A stretch of 64,000 bases of DNA. It comes from Tragulus kanchil (lineage: Eukaryota; Chordata; Mammalia; Artiodactyla; Tragulidae). Under the pieces are notes generated by a model. That model searched no databases and was not told the DNA's origin. It saw only the letters and a program-made list of their open reading frames with translations. How positions within the stretch are numbered: position 1 is the first letter of the stretch; each line of letters opens with the position of its first letter. Of the stretch, positions 35,778 to 46,635 are shown piece by piece. The stretch is from contig JAIOJX010000030.1 of the NCBI GenBank assembly GCA_022376925.1, positions 168,279,084 to 168,343,083 on the forward strand, in the 5' to 3' direction. Made by a program: the position numbers and the translations under genes.

Positions 35778-36260
35778 CTATACAAAGTAAGGACATTTTT
35801 CAGATTGCAGGTGAAGCCCTGGCGGGGCAGAAGAGCTGGGAGAAAAGGCAGAGGCTTGCGCCAGAGGGGCTGGTCCCAGGGGGTCGAACGGTGGCAGAGC
35901 GCCTCTTGGCAGTGAGATGGTGACAGGAACCGCAAAGACCAGCGAGGGGTTCTGTGCTCTAGTTTCCACCAAGAGAGGGGTCTGTGAAGCTGGGAAGGAG
36001 TTTCGAGAGCCAAGGTCTTTCTGGGCAGCCATAGGAGGGGCTGGAGGGGCGGCCTTCTGTGCCGGTGCGCTGCCCGCGCCCTGAGTGCAGGGAGAAGCCC
36101 CCTGCATGCCCGCGTGCTGAGATCTGGCTCGCCTTCCTCCCTGGCCAGAAGCTGGAGAAGCGGTGGGTGTGGCTGCCTTCCGCGGAGGGTAGGTGATTTC
36201 TCCAGTTATCTCGTTTATCCAGAAAAACGTATCTAGAATTTTCTTCTGACTCGTTGGCAT
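35778..36260 (-). CDS. Unrecognised proline-rich ORF (segment A), possible exon
   Basis: I do not recognise this gene. The 160-codon frame starts with ATG two bases after a good acceptor-like sequence (ctcctttgtag, minus strand). The N-terminus carries T-F-F-W-I-N-E-I-T-G-E-I-T-Y-P-P, followed by a Pro/Ala/Ser-rich tail with LPRGALPPFDPLGPAPLAQ and a TAG stop. A diverged relative on the opposite strand at 45633 keeps W-[IV]-N-E-[IV]-T-x-x-[IV]-T-Y-P. The DNA similarity also extends about 130 bases upstream of the ATG, so it reflects an old inverted duplication and does not by itself prove coding. The frame is repeated at 34727-35209 (D9) and in part at 37106-37345 (D10). It could be a lineage-specific gene, a decayed exon or part of an unknown repeat. 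Confidence 0.35.
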   Translation of the reverse strand: MPTSQKKILDTFFWINEITGEITYPPRKAATPTASPASGQGGRRARSQHAGMQGASPCTQGAGSAPAQKAAPPAPPMAAQKDLGSRNSFPASQTPLLVETRAQNPSLVFAVPVTISLPRGALPPFDPLGPAPLAQASAFSPSSSAPPGLHLQSEKCPYFV

Positions 36261-36476
36261 AGCTACAAAGGAGAAAATGGAGACAACACAGGAACATGCT
36301 CAGCCTTCCATTCTGAGGAGGGAGGCCTCCACCTACAGCATCAAAGGGAACCACCAGTCCCTGGGGCTTCTATAACCACCTGGGCTAGCACTCTGTCATC
36401 CTCCAGAAATCTTCCCAGGATCAATTCTAGGGCCTTTTGTTTGGGAAGAGGGCGAGCACTTAGTACCCGTGGACGC

Positions 36477-36562
36477 TTGTGAGATCTTAATCCCCAGACC
36501 AAGGACTGAACTCCCACCCAGCAGTGAAAGCAGAGAACCCTAACCACTGGACCACCAGGAAG
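36477..36562 (-). repeat. tRNA-derived SINE fragment
   Basis: Reverse head: gatcttaatccccagaccaag ... accactggaccaccaggaag. Repeated at 37561-37646 by D10. Confidence 0.7.
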
Positions 36563-36636
36563 TTTCCTAGGGTCTTTCATTTCTTAATTATCTTTTCAAA
36601 TTTTAAAATTTTAACCAAGTGCACTCAAAAGTAGGG

Positions 36637-36905
36637 GCTTCCCTGCTGGTCCGGTGGGTAAGAATCTGCCTGCCAATGTAGGCGACGCAGATTCCATCCT
36701 TGGTCCAAGAAGATCCCACATGCTCTGGCGCAACTAAGCCCACAAGCCACAGCTACTGAGCTTCTGTCCTGCAACAAGAGAAGCCACCACAATGAGAAGC
36801 CCATGCACTGCGATGAGGAGTAGCCCTTCACTAGCCACAACTAGAGAAAGCCCACAGCAACGAAGATCCAGCACAGTCAAAAAATAAATAAATTCAAATA
36901 AATCC
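36637..36905 (+). repeat. CHR-type SINE, near full length
   Basis: Head gggcttccctgctggtccgg, body with several 'ccacagctactgagc' and 'gcaacaagagaagccacc' units, and an (AAATA)n tail. It lacks the private tail of the dominant family. Repeated at 37721-37989 by D10. Confidence 0.85.
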
Positions 36906-38313
36906 TTTTTTTAAAGTATACTTTACATCTTGATCTAGTTCATGTATATTTGTATGTGTATTTGTGTGAATGCATGTGACTATGTGGGAATGAATACAGT
37001 TCATGAGATGAATTGTCAGTGGCGTGTGCAGTGGTCTCTGATATTTTCAATGCAATTCTCCCAGAATCTCTAAGAAAATGCTCATTGCCATTCCTAAAAT
37101 TCACTTTATGAAAAAAAATTCAGAACGCTTAGATAACAGAAAAAGGAGAATGCGCTGCCCGCGCCCTGAGTGCAGGGAGAAGCCCCCTGCATGCCCGCGT
37201 GCTGAGATCTGGCTCGCCTTCCTCCCTGGCCAGAAGCTGGAGAAGCGGTGGGTGTGGCTGCCTTCCGCGGAGGGTAGGTGATTTCTCCAGTTATCTCGTT
37301 TATCCAGAAAAACGTATCTAGAATTTTCTTCTGACTCGTTGGCATAGCTACAAAGGAGAAAATGGAGACAACACAGGAACATGCTCAGCCTTCCATTCTG
37401 AGGAGGGAGGCCTCCACCTACAGCATCAAAGGGAACCACCAGTCCCTGGGGCTTCTATAACCACCTGGGCTAGCACTCTGTCATCCTCCAGAAATCTTCC
37501 CAGGATCAATTCTAGGGCCTTTTGTTTGGGAAGAGGGCGAGCACTTAGTACCCGTGACGCTTGTGAGATCTTAATCCCCAGACCAAGGACTGAACTCCCA
37601 CCCAGCAGTGAAAGCAGAGAACCCTAACCACTGGACCACCAGGAAGTTTCCTAGGGTCTTTCATTTCTTAATTATCTTTTCAAATTTTAAAATTTTAACC
37701 AAGTGCACTCAAAAGTAGGGGCTTCCCTGCTGGTCCGGTGGGTAAGAATCTGCCTGCCAATGTAGGCGACGCAGATTCCATCCTTGGTCCAAGAAGATCC
37801 CACATGCTCTGGCGCAACTAAGCCCACAAGCCACAGCTACTGAGCTTCTGTCCTGCAACAAGAGAAGCCACCACAATGAGAAGCCCATGCACTGCGATGA
37901 GGAGTAGCCCTTCACTAGCCACAACTAGAGAAAGCCCACAGCAACGAAGATCCAGCACAGTCAAAAAATAAATAAATTCAAATAAATCCTTTTTTTAAAG
38001 TATACTTTACATCTTGATCTAGTTCATGTATATTTGTATGTGTATTTGTGTGAATGCATGTGACTATGTGGGAATGAATACAGTTCATGAGATGAATTGT
38101 CAGTGGCGTGTGCAGTGGTCTCTGATATTTTCAATGCAATTCTCCCAGAATCTCTAAGAAAATGCTCATTGCCATTCCTAAAATTCACTTTATAAAGGAA
38201 GCAACATGATTAACGAACTAACTTCAAAAATACTGATTAACAGAACGCTTAGATAACAGAAAAAAGGAGAATCCTACAAAAGCTTCTACAAAGGAAGACA
38301 AAAAAAAAAAATC

Positions 38314-38600
38314 ATGGGCTTCCCTGGTGGTCCACTGGGTAAGGACACCACCTTGCAGTGCAAGGGGCGCCAGTTCGATCCCTGGCCTGGGAAGATCCCA
38401 CGTGCCGCGGAGCGACTGGACCGATGTGCCCAACTACCAAGCCGGAGCTCTGGAGCGCATCCTCCCAGAGCCAGTGCTCTGCGCAACAGAGGCCACCGCG
38501 ATGAGAGGCCCATATGGGCCAAAGAACAAAAGATGGATGAAAATAGATAAATGAAAGACCAATAGAAGTGGCCTGCACACCCCTCTCCCACCCATCCAAA
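38314..38600 (+). repeat. CHR-like SINE with novel tail
   Basis: Complete head, body, agaagtggcc and C-rich extension (acacccctctcccaccc), then an A tail. Target site aaaaaaaaatca on both sides. Confidence 0.9.
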
Positions 38601-38654
38601 AAAAAAAATTAAAAAAAAAAATCACTCTTACAAATTTCACAAAAAACATGACCA

Positions 38655-39180
38655 TGTGTACTCATTGGAATGGTCCCCAAGGATGTCCTTGCCCTAATCT
38701 TCAGAACTTAGGAATATGTTCTATTACATGGTCAAGGGAACTTTCCAGATGTTCTTAAAATTATGGACCTAAAACTAGGAAATACTATCCTATATCACCC
38801 AGGTGCCCCAACCTAATCACTTGGGCTCTGAACAGGAGACAGTTTTCTCTGGCTGGGGACAGAGAGATGGAGCAGAAGAAGTACAAGACAGACCAAGCAT
38901 GAGAAGGACTCTCCTGCTATTGCTGGCTTGATAATGGTGGGGGCCAAGTGAAGACCATGAGAAGGAAATCAATTCCGTCAACAAAATCCATGAGCCTAAG
39001 AGTGAATTTTCCTCAGAGCCTCCAGATTAGAACCAAAGGTGGACAAAACCTTGATGGTGGTCTTGTGAGACCTTAATCAGAATACCAAGCAACACTTGCC
39101 AGCCTTAGGCTCTGTGAGATAGTAAATGGTCCTTGTTTTGAGCAGCTAAATTTATGGTCATTTATTACTGCAGCAACAAA
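38655..39180. repeat. Ancient interspersed repeat, family not determined
   Basis: Old mammalian repeat text (tgtccttgccctaatcttcag ... ttattactgcagcaacaaac). I would not name the class without a library search. Confidence 0.45.
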
Positions 39181-40266
39181 CTCATATACCATATGAACAC
39201 TTTTCCAGGAACACTGCAAGAGAGAGGCTTCAAAGCTGGCTCTTTCTGAGCTCACAATAGACCTGCCTTGGGGAGGGCCTCCTGGCCAGTCTAGGGACTC
39301 CACCTATTTTCCTTCTGTCAATATTAATAATTGTGTCACTTTCCTTAGAATGAACAGGGACAGTCATCCCTGAGAAACAAGTTAGCCCACCTAGAACATC
39401 AACTAAGTTAACCAGCTTTCAAGATTCTGACACCTGCATCCTACAGGAAGCTTTGATTTGCCCTCAGGCAGAAAGGGTTTCTCCACCTTCCTCACTGGTC
39501 TGCAAGGCCATGGGGAAGCTAGGACATTGGGCAGCACTCCCAGAATCAGGGTGGCTGGTAGCAAGGGTAGGTGGGTTGAACAGGTCAGGGCCGGCCAGGA
39601 GCTAGGGGACTAAAAAGGTGTGAAGGATTAGAAGCTCACCTGTCAGAAGATGCTAGGGGGCGGAGTCTGTGAGGGAGCTTCCAAGAGAAGGGATCGTAGA
39701 GGACTAGGGGCTCCTGGCAACCTGATCTTTACCTTGTAAAGCAATTCCCACCCTGTTCCAGTCCAGATTCCACCTAGCGACCTCAGGTCTCTCCAGCACA
39801 GCCACACACACACCTCAGCCCTCCTCCTGCCCCCGTCATTGTGCCTGATGTCCCCAACCTAGCGGTGCCTCTAGCACCTGCCCTCCCTTTCCCACAGTTC
39901 TCAACATCTGCCAGTCCCACTGCATGACTCCACGGCAGTGTCTGGTTTTTCTAGGACATAAACCTATGAACAAGGGGTTTTTCCTCTAACAGGATTAGTT
40001 CATGTCTAGCATAGTGGATGGCAGGCTAGAAATTTCTCACAGATCTACTCCCTACTCAGCTGGATTTGGTTCACCCATGGACCCACACCCTCTCCAATGC
40101 CCTCAGCTCCCTGAGAATTAGAACTGTTCCCCATGGTGTCTTGATTACCTTAGCAACAAACTATTTTGTCTCATGCATGAGACATCGCTTCCTTCCTTCC
40201 CATACATCAGGAATAAATAAGCACTGACTTTAAATATCTTTTGGCTGAATCTAATTTCCAAGGACC
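39181..40266. other. Single-copy intergenic sequence, nothing recognised
   Basis: GC-moderate, with a short CA run near 39808. No ORF, splice chain or repeat could be supported. Confidence 0.35.
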
Positions 40267-40383
40267 AGGGACTTCCCTGGCAGGCTAGTGTTGAAGATGC
40301 TGAGCTCTCAATGTAGGAGGTATGAGTTCAATTCCTAGTCAGCAAACTAAGATCCCATGTGCCCTATGATGCAGAAAAAAATT
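40267..40383 (+). repeat. tRNA-derived SINE, short
   Basis: Head gggacttccctggcaggctag and degraded B-box gagttcaattcctag. Repeated at 41377-41493 by D11. Confidence 0.75.
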
Positions 40384-40577
40384 TCTCAAGTGTCTTGATG
40401 TCAGAATGAAGACACTCTCTTTTGTGTACGTGCATGTCTAAACTTTTTCTCTTACCTTACAGAGAATAAGTAGCTACCTGTCTAAAACCAATCCCCTCTT
40501 GTATTTTTCTATCACACTTTCTCTTTTTTTCCCTCTTCTGAAAATATGAAGGATTTACTCATCAAAACATGCATCTT

Positions 40578-40853
40578 GGGCTTCCCTGGTGGTCGTGGGT
40601 AAGGACACTGCCTTGCAGTGCAAGGGGTGCCGGTTCGATCCCTGGCCTGGGAAGATCCCACGTGCCGCGGAGCGGCTGGACCCATGTGTCCAATTACCGA
40701 ACTGGAGCTTTGGAACGCATGCGCCAGAGCCGGTGCTCTGCAACAACAGAGACCACTGCGATGGGAGGCCCACACGGGCCAAAGAACAAAGATGGATGAA
40801 AATGGATAAATGAAAGACCAATAGAAGTGGCCTGCCGCCCTCACCCCCAAAAA
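40578..40853 (+). repeat. CHR-like SINE with novel tail
   Basis: A few bases are missing in the head (tggtggtcgtgggtaagg). The C-rich extension is short. The target site aaaacatgcatctt is exact on both sides. Confidence 0.92.
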
Positions 40854-41687
40854 AACATGCATCTTGTTGTTATAAATATACTCTATGAACATTTAGTTTG
40901 GATAAAGCCAAAATTGTCAAATAAGAAAAAAGGAAAGAAATATTGCTCAAGTGTTCCATTTATGAACATTAGAAAGCGTACTTAGGTGTTTCCAGCCTGG
41001 TGGAGAGGTGGAAATGCTGGCATAGCAGTGGCTCAGCCAGGCCGTGGATGCTCCGCACTCTGCCCTGTGAGTCTCGTCCATCTGGCTGCTCTTGGGTTAT
41101 ATCCTTTTATGATAAACCAGTAATCTAGTTAAAAAAAAAATAAAAAACAAAAATAAAAAAACCAGTATATTTACCTAATAGCCTTTGTAACTACTTGAGA
41201 TAATAAGACATCAATTTAAAAAGAACATGATTCAGTCTTTGCTATCATTTTAAAAAAAGTTAGCAACAAACTATTTTGTCTCATGCATGAGACATCGCTT
41301 CCTTCCTTCCCATACATCAGGAATAAATAAGCACTGACTTTAAATATCTTTTGGCTGAATCTAATTTCCAAGGACCAGGGACTTCCCTGGCAGGCTAGTG
41401 TTGAAGATGCTGAGCTCTCAATGTAGGAGGTATGAGTTCAATTCCTAGTCAGCAAACTAAGATCCCATGTGCCCTATGATGCAGAAAAAAATTTCTCAAG
41501 TGTCTTGATGTCAGAATGAAGACACTCTCTTTTGTGTACGTGCATGTCTAAACTTTTTCTCTTACCTTACAGAGAATAAGTAGCTACCTGTCTAAAACCA
41601 ATCCCCTCTTGTATTTTTCTATCACACTTTCTCTTTTTTTCCCTCTTCTGAAAATATGAAGGATTTACTCATCAAAACATGCATCTT

Positions 41688-41963
41688 GGGCTTCCCTGGT
41701 GGTCGTGGGTAAGGACACTGCCTTGCAGTGCAAGGGGTGCCGGTTCGATCCCTGGCCTGGGAAGATCCCACGTGCCGCGGAGCGGCTGGACCCATGTGTC
41801 CAATTACCGAACTGGAGCTTTGGAACGCATGCGCCAGAGCCGGTGCTCTGCAACAACAGAGACCACTGCGATGGGAGGCCCACACGGGCCAAAGAACAAA
41901 GATGGATGAAAATGGATAAATGAAAGACCAATAGAAGTGGCCTGCCGCCCTCACCCCCAAAAA
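41688..41963 (+). repeat. CHR-like SINE (D11 copy)
   Basis: Identical to 40578-40853, including its target-site repeat. Confidence 0.9.
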
Positions 41964-42437
41964 AACATGCATCTTGTTGTTATAAATATACTCTATGAAC
42001 ATTTAGTTTGGATAAAGCCAAAATTGTCAAATAAGAAAAAAGGAAAGAAATATTGCTCAAGTGTTCCATTTATGAACATTAGAAAGCGTACTTAGGTGTT
42101 TCCAGCCTGGTGGAGAGGTGGAAATGCTGGCATAGCAGTGGCTCAGCCAGGCCGTGGATGCTCCGCACTCTGCCCTGTGAGTCTCGTCCATCTGGCTGCT
42201 CTTGGGTTATATCCTTTTATGATAAACCAGTAATCTAGTTAAAAAAAAAATAAAAAACAAAAATAAAAAAACCAGTATATTTACCTAATAGCCTTTGTAA
42301 CTACTTGAGATAATAAGACATCAATTTAAAAAGAACATGATTCAGTCTTTGCTATCATTTTAAAAAATGTTAGCACAATATGTTGGTTTGTCTGACACCA
42401 AGATTGTATTTCTTGTGATTCAAACTTCCTGTAATTC

Positions 42438-42774
42438 TTTTTTTTTTTTTTAAACCATTCGAATTTTTTTTTTGTTTTAATCTTTTAGGTGGGTGGGGAG
42501 GGAGGGGGATGGGCGGGCCACTTCTATTGGCCTTTCATTTCTCTATTTTCATCCGTCTTTGTTCTCTGGCCCGCATGGGCCTCCCATCGTGGTGGCCTCT
42601 GTTGTCGCAGAACATCGGCTCTGGGTGCATGCGCTCCAGAGCTCGGGCTCGGTAGTTGGACACATGGGTCCAGCCGCTCCGCGACACGAGGGATCTTCCC
42701 AGGCCAGGGATCGAACCAGCGCCCCTTGCACTGCAAGGCGGTGTCCTTACCCACTGGACCACCAGGGGAAGCCC
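42438..42774 (-). repeat. CHR-like SINE with novel tail
   Basis: Has an odd left end in which the usual (TTTA)n is replaced by T-runs around aaaccattcgaa; otherwise complete. Target site cttcctgtaattctt is exact. Confidence 0.9.
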
Positions 42775-42834
42775 CTTCCTGTAATTCTTATACCAGTTTC
42801 GTAAGTTAAATATGTTTCTGCTGTTTCGGTAACT

Positions 42835-43110
42835 TAGTGGAAAGTGGGCCTCATCCAATCCATTGAAGACCTAAAGGGAAAAGAAGCTCTCATGACTATT
42901 GTTAAGAGTGGGAATGTGGTCCTCTCATGCCTTCGGGCTCCAACTTAGACTGGAACCACACGATCAGCTCTCTGGAGTCTGGACTTCTCAGCCTTCATAA
43001 TCATGTGAGCCAATTCCTTATAATAACACATAAGGAACGCATAAATTCTGTCTACACACAGACACACACATCCTGTTGGCTCTATTTCTCTGGACAACCC
43101 TAATACAGTC
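42835..43110. repeat. Ancient interspersed repeat, same family as 56040-56440
   Basis: Shares gtgggcctcatccaatcc, aatcatgtgagccaattcct and a terminal 'tctctggacaaccctaatac' with the later copy. The class is uncertain. Confidence 0.5.
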
Positions 43111-43331
43111 TCTCACGTAAAATTAGTATTTTTTAAAATTAGTAGAAGTTCTTTTTATGTCACCAAACTATTCTGTTCAGTCCTTTTGGCATATATTTAA
43201 ATCATGTTGATACTGATTCCCTGGCATAGATTTGTTCATATTTTCTTTTTTTTTTCAAAAAGGCATATATACCAAATGTTTATATATTTAAAGACTGCAG
43301 AAATTAATTCACCCTTAAAAATACAGGCCAG

Positions 43332-43669
43332 GGGGCTTCCCCTGGTGGTCCAGTGGATAAGGACACCGCCTTGCAGTGCAAAGGGCGCTGGTTTGATCCC
43401 TGGCCTGGGAAGATCCCATGTGCCACGGAGCGGCTGGACCGATGTGTCCAATCACCGAGCCGGAGCTCTGGAATGCATGCGCCCAGAGCCGGCGCTCTGC
43501 GACGACAGACGCCACTGCGATGGGAGGCCCGCAGGAGCCAAAGAACAAAGACCCATGAAAATAGAGAAATGAAAGACCAATAGAAGTGGCCCGCCCGCTC
43601 CCCTCCCTCCCCAACCCGACCCCTGCCCAAAATAAATAAATAAATAAATCTTAAAAAAAAAAAAAAAAA
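43332..43669 (+). repeat. CHR-like SINE with novel tail, full length
   Basis: Carries the complete C-rich extension (cccctccctccccaacccg) and (AAAT)n tail. Target site aaaaatacaggcca on both sides. A 5'-truncated copy is at 44582-44796 (D12). Confidence 0.93.
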
Positions 43670-45707
43670 ATACAGGCCACTCCTCAAAATTCAGTTTCCC
43701 AGAAATGAAAGTTCACAGGACTAAAATAACTGCCTTCACCCAGGCATGCCAACTGGTGAAAGCAAAGAGGTACCTATTGACACTGGTAGCAAAGGCATTT
43801 TCCTCCACAAATAGCCTTGGAGGGTCCATTGTGACAGCGAAGGGTGAGCGCTGTGGTTGGCTGAAGACCACGATGACATCATAAAGGCCAGGTGCTGGTG
43901 CCAGAGAATAAAAGGGGATGCCATGGGGCAGAGAGGGGATGACCAGACTTTCAGCCAGCCTCCTCCTGGTCCTTTCCTTTGAATAGTCTTCCTTACCCTA
44001 AACTCAATGAACATGACCTGGGAACCCATCTAGCATTTCAGTCCCAGGCCCAAAAGCTTCCAGTTGCTCCTCAATCAGGCCCACCTTTTCCACCCCAGCA
44101 TCTCAGAACTGAAAAGCTGCTCAGACCTTGAAACCTACTGCAACCTAGAAGGTAAGGGCTTTCAGACTTCACCAGGAAGGATAGTCACTTCATACCTTAT
44201 AAAAGAAATGGAACTCTTAAATGTATAAGAAATAGCCTTTGACAAACATGTACGTCAGTTACTTAGACTAAGAATGCACTTGGAGAGATTTGACTGAAGC
44301 TCTGATCAAACCTAAAAATGAACTTTGGACAGTTTATGAGACCTCTCTTGTTTCTGGAAAAGCTTCTAAAAAGCTGTACCCCGCACAGGGTATGGGGCTA
44401 GTTCATTCAAGCCCACGGTCCATGAGGTTCCTTGTTGTGTGAGGGGTGGATCCTTCCTTACCCATGGGTAGAGAACTCACCTGGTTTTTTTCTCCTCTCC
44501 TTTAGATGTCTAGAAGTCAGGTGGGGTCAAAGAACAGGCCTCTGCCCACATTTATGTGGGTAAATGAAGTCACAGCACAAGTCACCGAGCCGGAGCTCTG
44601 GAATGCATGCGCCCAGAGCCGGCGCTCTGCGACGACAGACGCCACTGCGATGGGAGGCCCGCAGGAGCCAAAGAACAAAGACCCATGAAAATAGAGAAAT
44701 GAAAGACCAATAGAAGTGGCCCGCCCGCTCCCCTCCCTCCCCAACCCGACCCCTGCCCAAAATAAATAAATAAATAAATCTTAAAAAAAAAAAAAAAATA
44801 CAGGCCACTCCTCAAAATTCAGTTTCCCAGAAATGAAAGTTCACAGGACTAAAATAACTGCCTTCACCCAGGCATGCCAACTGGTGAAAGCAAAGAGGTA
44901 CCTATTGACACTGGTAGCAAAGGCATTTTCCTCCACAAATAGCCTTGGAGGGTCCATTGTGACAGCGAAGGGTGAGCGCTGTGGTTGGCTGAAGACCACG
45001 ATGACATCATAAAGGCCAGGTGCTGGTGCCAGAGAATAAAAGGGGATGCCATGGGGCAGAGAGGGGATGACCAGACTTTCAGCCAGCCTCCTCCTGGTCC
45101 TTTCCTTTGAATAGTCTTCCTTACCCTAAACTCAATGAACATGACCTGGGAACCCATCTAGCATTTCAGTCCCAGGCCCAAAAGCTTCCAGTTGCTCCTC
45201 AATCAGGCCCACCTTTTCCACCCCAGCATCTCAGAACTGAAAAGCTGCTCAGACCTTGAAACCTACTGCAACCTAGAAGGTAAGGGCTTTCAGACTTCAC
45301 CAGGAAGGATAGTCACTTCATACCTTATAAAAGAAATGGAACTCTTAAATGTATAAGAAATAGCCTTTGACAAACATGTACGTCAGTTACTTAGACTAAG
45401 AATGCACTTGGAGAGATTTGACTGAAGCTCTGATCAAACCTAAAAATGAACTTTGGACAGTTTATGAGACCTCTCTTGTTTCTGGAAAAGCTTCTAAAAG
45501 CTGTACCCCGCACAGGGTATGGGGCTAGTTCATTCAAGCCCACGGTCCATGAGGTTCCTTGTTGTGTGAGGGGTGGATCCTTCCTTACCCATGGGTAGAG
45601 AACTCACCTGGTTTTTTTCTCCTCTCCTTTAGATGTCTAGAAGTCAGGTGGGGTCAAAGAACAGGCCTCTGCCCACATTTATGTGGGTAAATGAAGTCAC
45701 AGCACAA
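43452..45707. repeat. Direct duplication D12 (offset 1128-1130)
   Basis: Copy 1 is 43452-44581 and copy 2 is 44582-45707. The seam joins segment B coding-like sequence to the middle of a SINE through a shared gtcacc. Poly(A) length differs by two bases, and there is a one-base A-run difference near 44368. Confidence 0.92.
43713..43997 (-). other. Unassigned minus-strand open frame of 95 codons
   Basis: The frame is open from just after a TAG at 43998-44000 to a TGA at 43713-43715. It contains RRRLAESLVIPSLPHGIPFY and PQRSPFAVTMDPPRLFVEEN. The AG of the upstream TAG could serve as an acceptor (gtttag). It has no ATG at its start, no recognised domain and no second diverged copy, so chance is a serious alternative. 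It is repeated at 44841-45125 by D12. Confidence 0.2.
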
Positions 45708-45830
45708 GTCACCTATCCCACATGGAAGACAGTTCCTCCGGTGCTGTCCCCTGCGTGTCTGCTGAACCTGACGTGTGAACCCCCATCTGGATGTGGGGCT
45801 GGGGCGATGACTCCCCCCTGTCCCAGATGA
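45633..45830 (+). CDS. Unrecognised ORF (segment B), inverted paralogue of segment A
   Basis: A 65-codon frame starts at an ATG immediately after tctcctttag. It reads MSRSQVGSKNRPLPTF, then W-V-N-E-V-T-A-Q-V-T-Y-P, and ends CPR-stop. Segment A is five codons shorter between the ATG and the shared block. Substitutions in the block are conservative (V/I, E/Q). The proline-rich part that would correspond to the A tail lies further on in another frame (about 45864-46217), so B is either frameshifted or spliced. A truncated first copy of its start is at 44506-44581 because of D12. The function is unknown. Confidence 0.3.
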   Translation: MSRSQVGSKNRPLPTFMWVNEVTAQVTYPTWKTVPPVLSPACLLNLTCEPPSGCGAGAMTPPCPR

Positions 45831-45863
45831 CCACCTATTTTCCCTACTCAGACATGGAGTTCA

Positions 45864-46217
45864 GTGGCACCCCCTTTTGCTGTCTCCCCAAGAAAAAGTG
45901 GCCCAGCAAACCCTGACTACTCTCCAGGTGCTGGCCGGGCACGTGCTGTCCCCAGCAGCCCTCCATCGCTGCCAGACACAGGCCCTCCTCTGCTTCGCAG
46001 GCCACTGGTACCCCCGCCTCAGCCACTGTCCTCCACACCTCCCTCCCCACAAGGCACTCTCCCGACGCAAGGGCTTTCCTACTTTTATGATTTGTCTCTG
46101 AAGCTGACATCGTTCAGTCCCCAGAGAGTTATCTTCCAGGCTGTTAGCCTTACTCACAGGATGCTACACAGGATCCTCAGAGGTCTCCCACCTGCCACGA
46201 ATCATGACCTGGTTTGA
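45864..46217 (+). other. Proline-rich open frame downstream of segment B
   Basis: The open frame carries PPLLRRPLVPPPQPLSSTPP and PSPQGTLPTQGLSYFYDLSL and ends in TGA. It has no ATG start of its own and could be the out-of-frame remainder of segment B, which would make B a pseudogene. Composition resembles the segment A tail (P-x-G-x-L-P), but the alignment by eye is weak. Confidence 0.25.
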
Positions 46218-46635
46218 TCTTAAAAATTTCTCAAAATCTAACATGGAAGGTGTTGTTCAATTATTTTTATCATTATATATACATATAATTATTTTAAATA
46301 AATTATTTTAGGTAATTAAAAAATAATATCCAGTGTTTCCATCTTTGTGCTACTCTGTTTTCCATTTCAAAAAAAAAAAGATCATTCGGAATATGATCAA
46401 GCTATACACCAAAAACAACAACAAAAAAGAAAAGGCTGGGACCTAGAGTCTTTCACTTCAATGGTCCTATAAACAGCTAAGCCCTCTACTATTGAATAAA
46501 GGAATCCAAAGTATAGGGACCATTCAGTGGTCTCTGCCACACCAATTGCACATGGAATCTTTCAGAGAGTTGGAAAGAGAAACACAAGGGAAAAGAAACA
46601 ACAAAAATATAAAGCAACCAAAAAAAAAAAAAAGA

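Larger units (their letters stand above)
34312..36413. repeat. Direct duplication D9 (offset 1051)
   Basis: Copy 1 is 34312-35362 and copy 2 is 35363-36413. The seam is at ttccca, which is also shared by the normal continuation. One small difference lies in an A-run (34511/35563). It duplicates segment A. Confidence 0.92.
36066..38276. repeat. Direct duplication D10 (offset 1084-1085), chained to D9
   Basis: Copy 1 is 36066-37150 and copy 2 is 37151-38276. Just before the seam copy 1 lacks about 40 bases present in copy 2 (after cactttat). Copy 2 lacks one G near 37556. The left 350 bases therefore occur three times in the window. Confidence 0.92.
40150..42360. repeat. Direct duplication D11 (offset 1110)
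   Basis: Copy 1 is 40150-41259 and copy 2 is 41260-42360. The seam is at tttaaaaaaag|ttagcaac; the normal continuation is tttaaaaaatgttagcacaat, so the junction uses a short shared ttagca. Confidence 0.92.
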
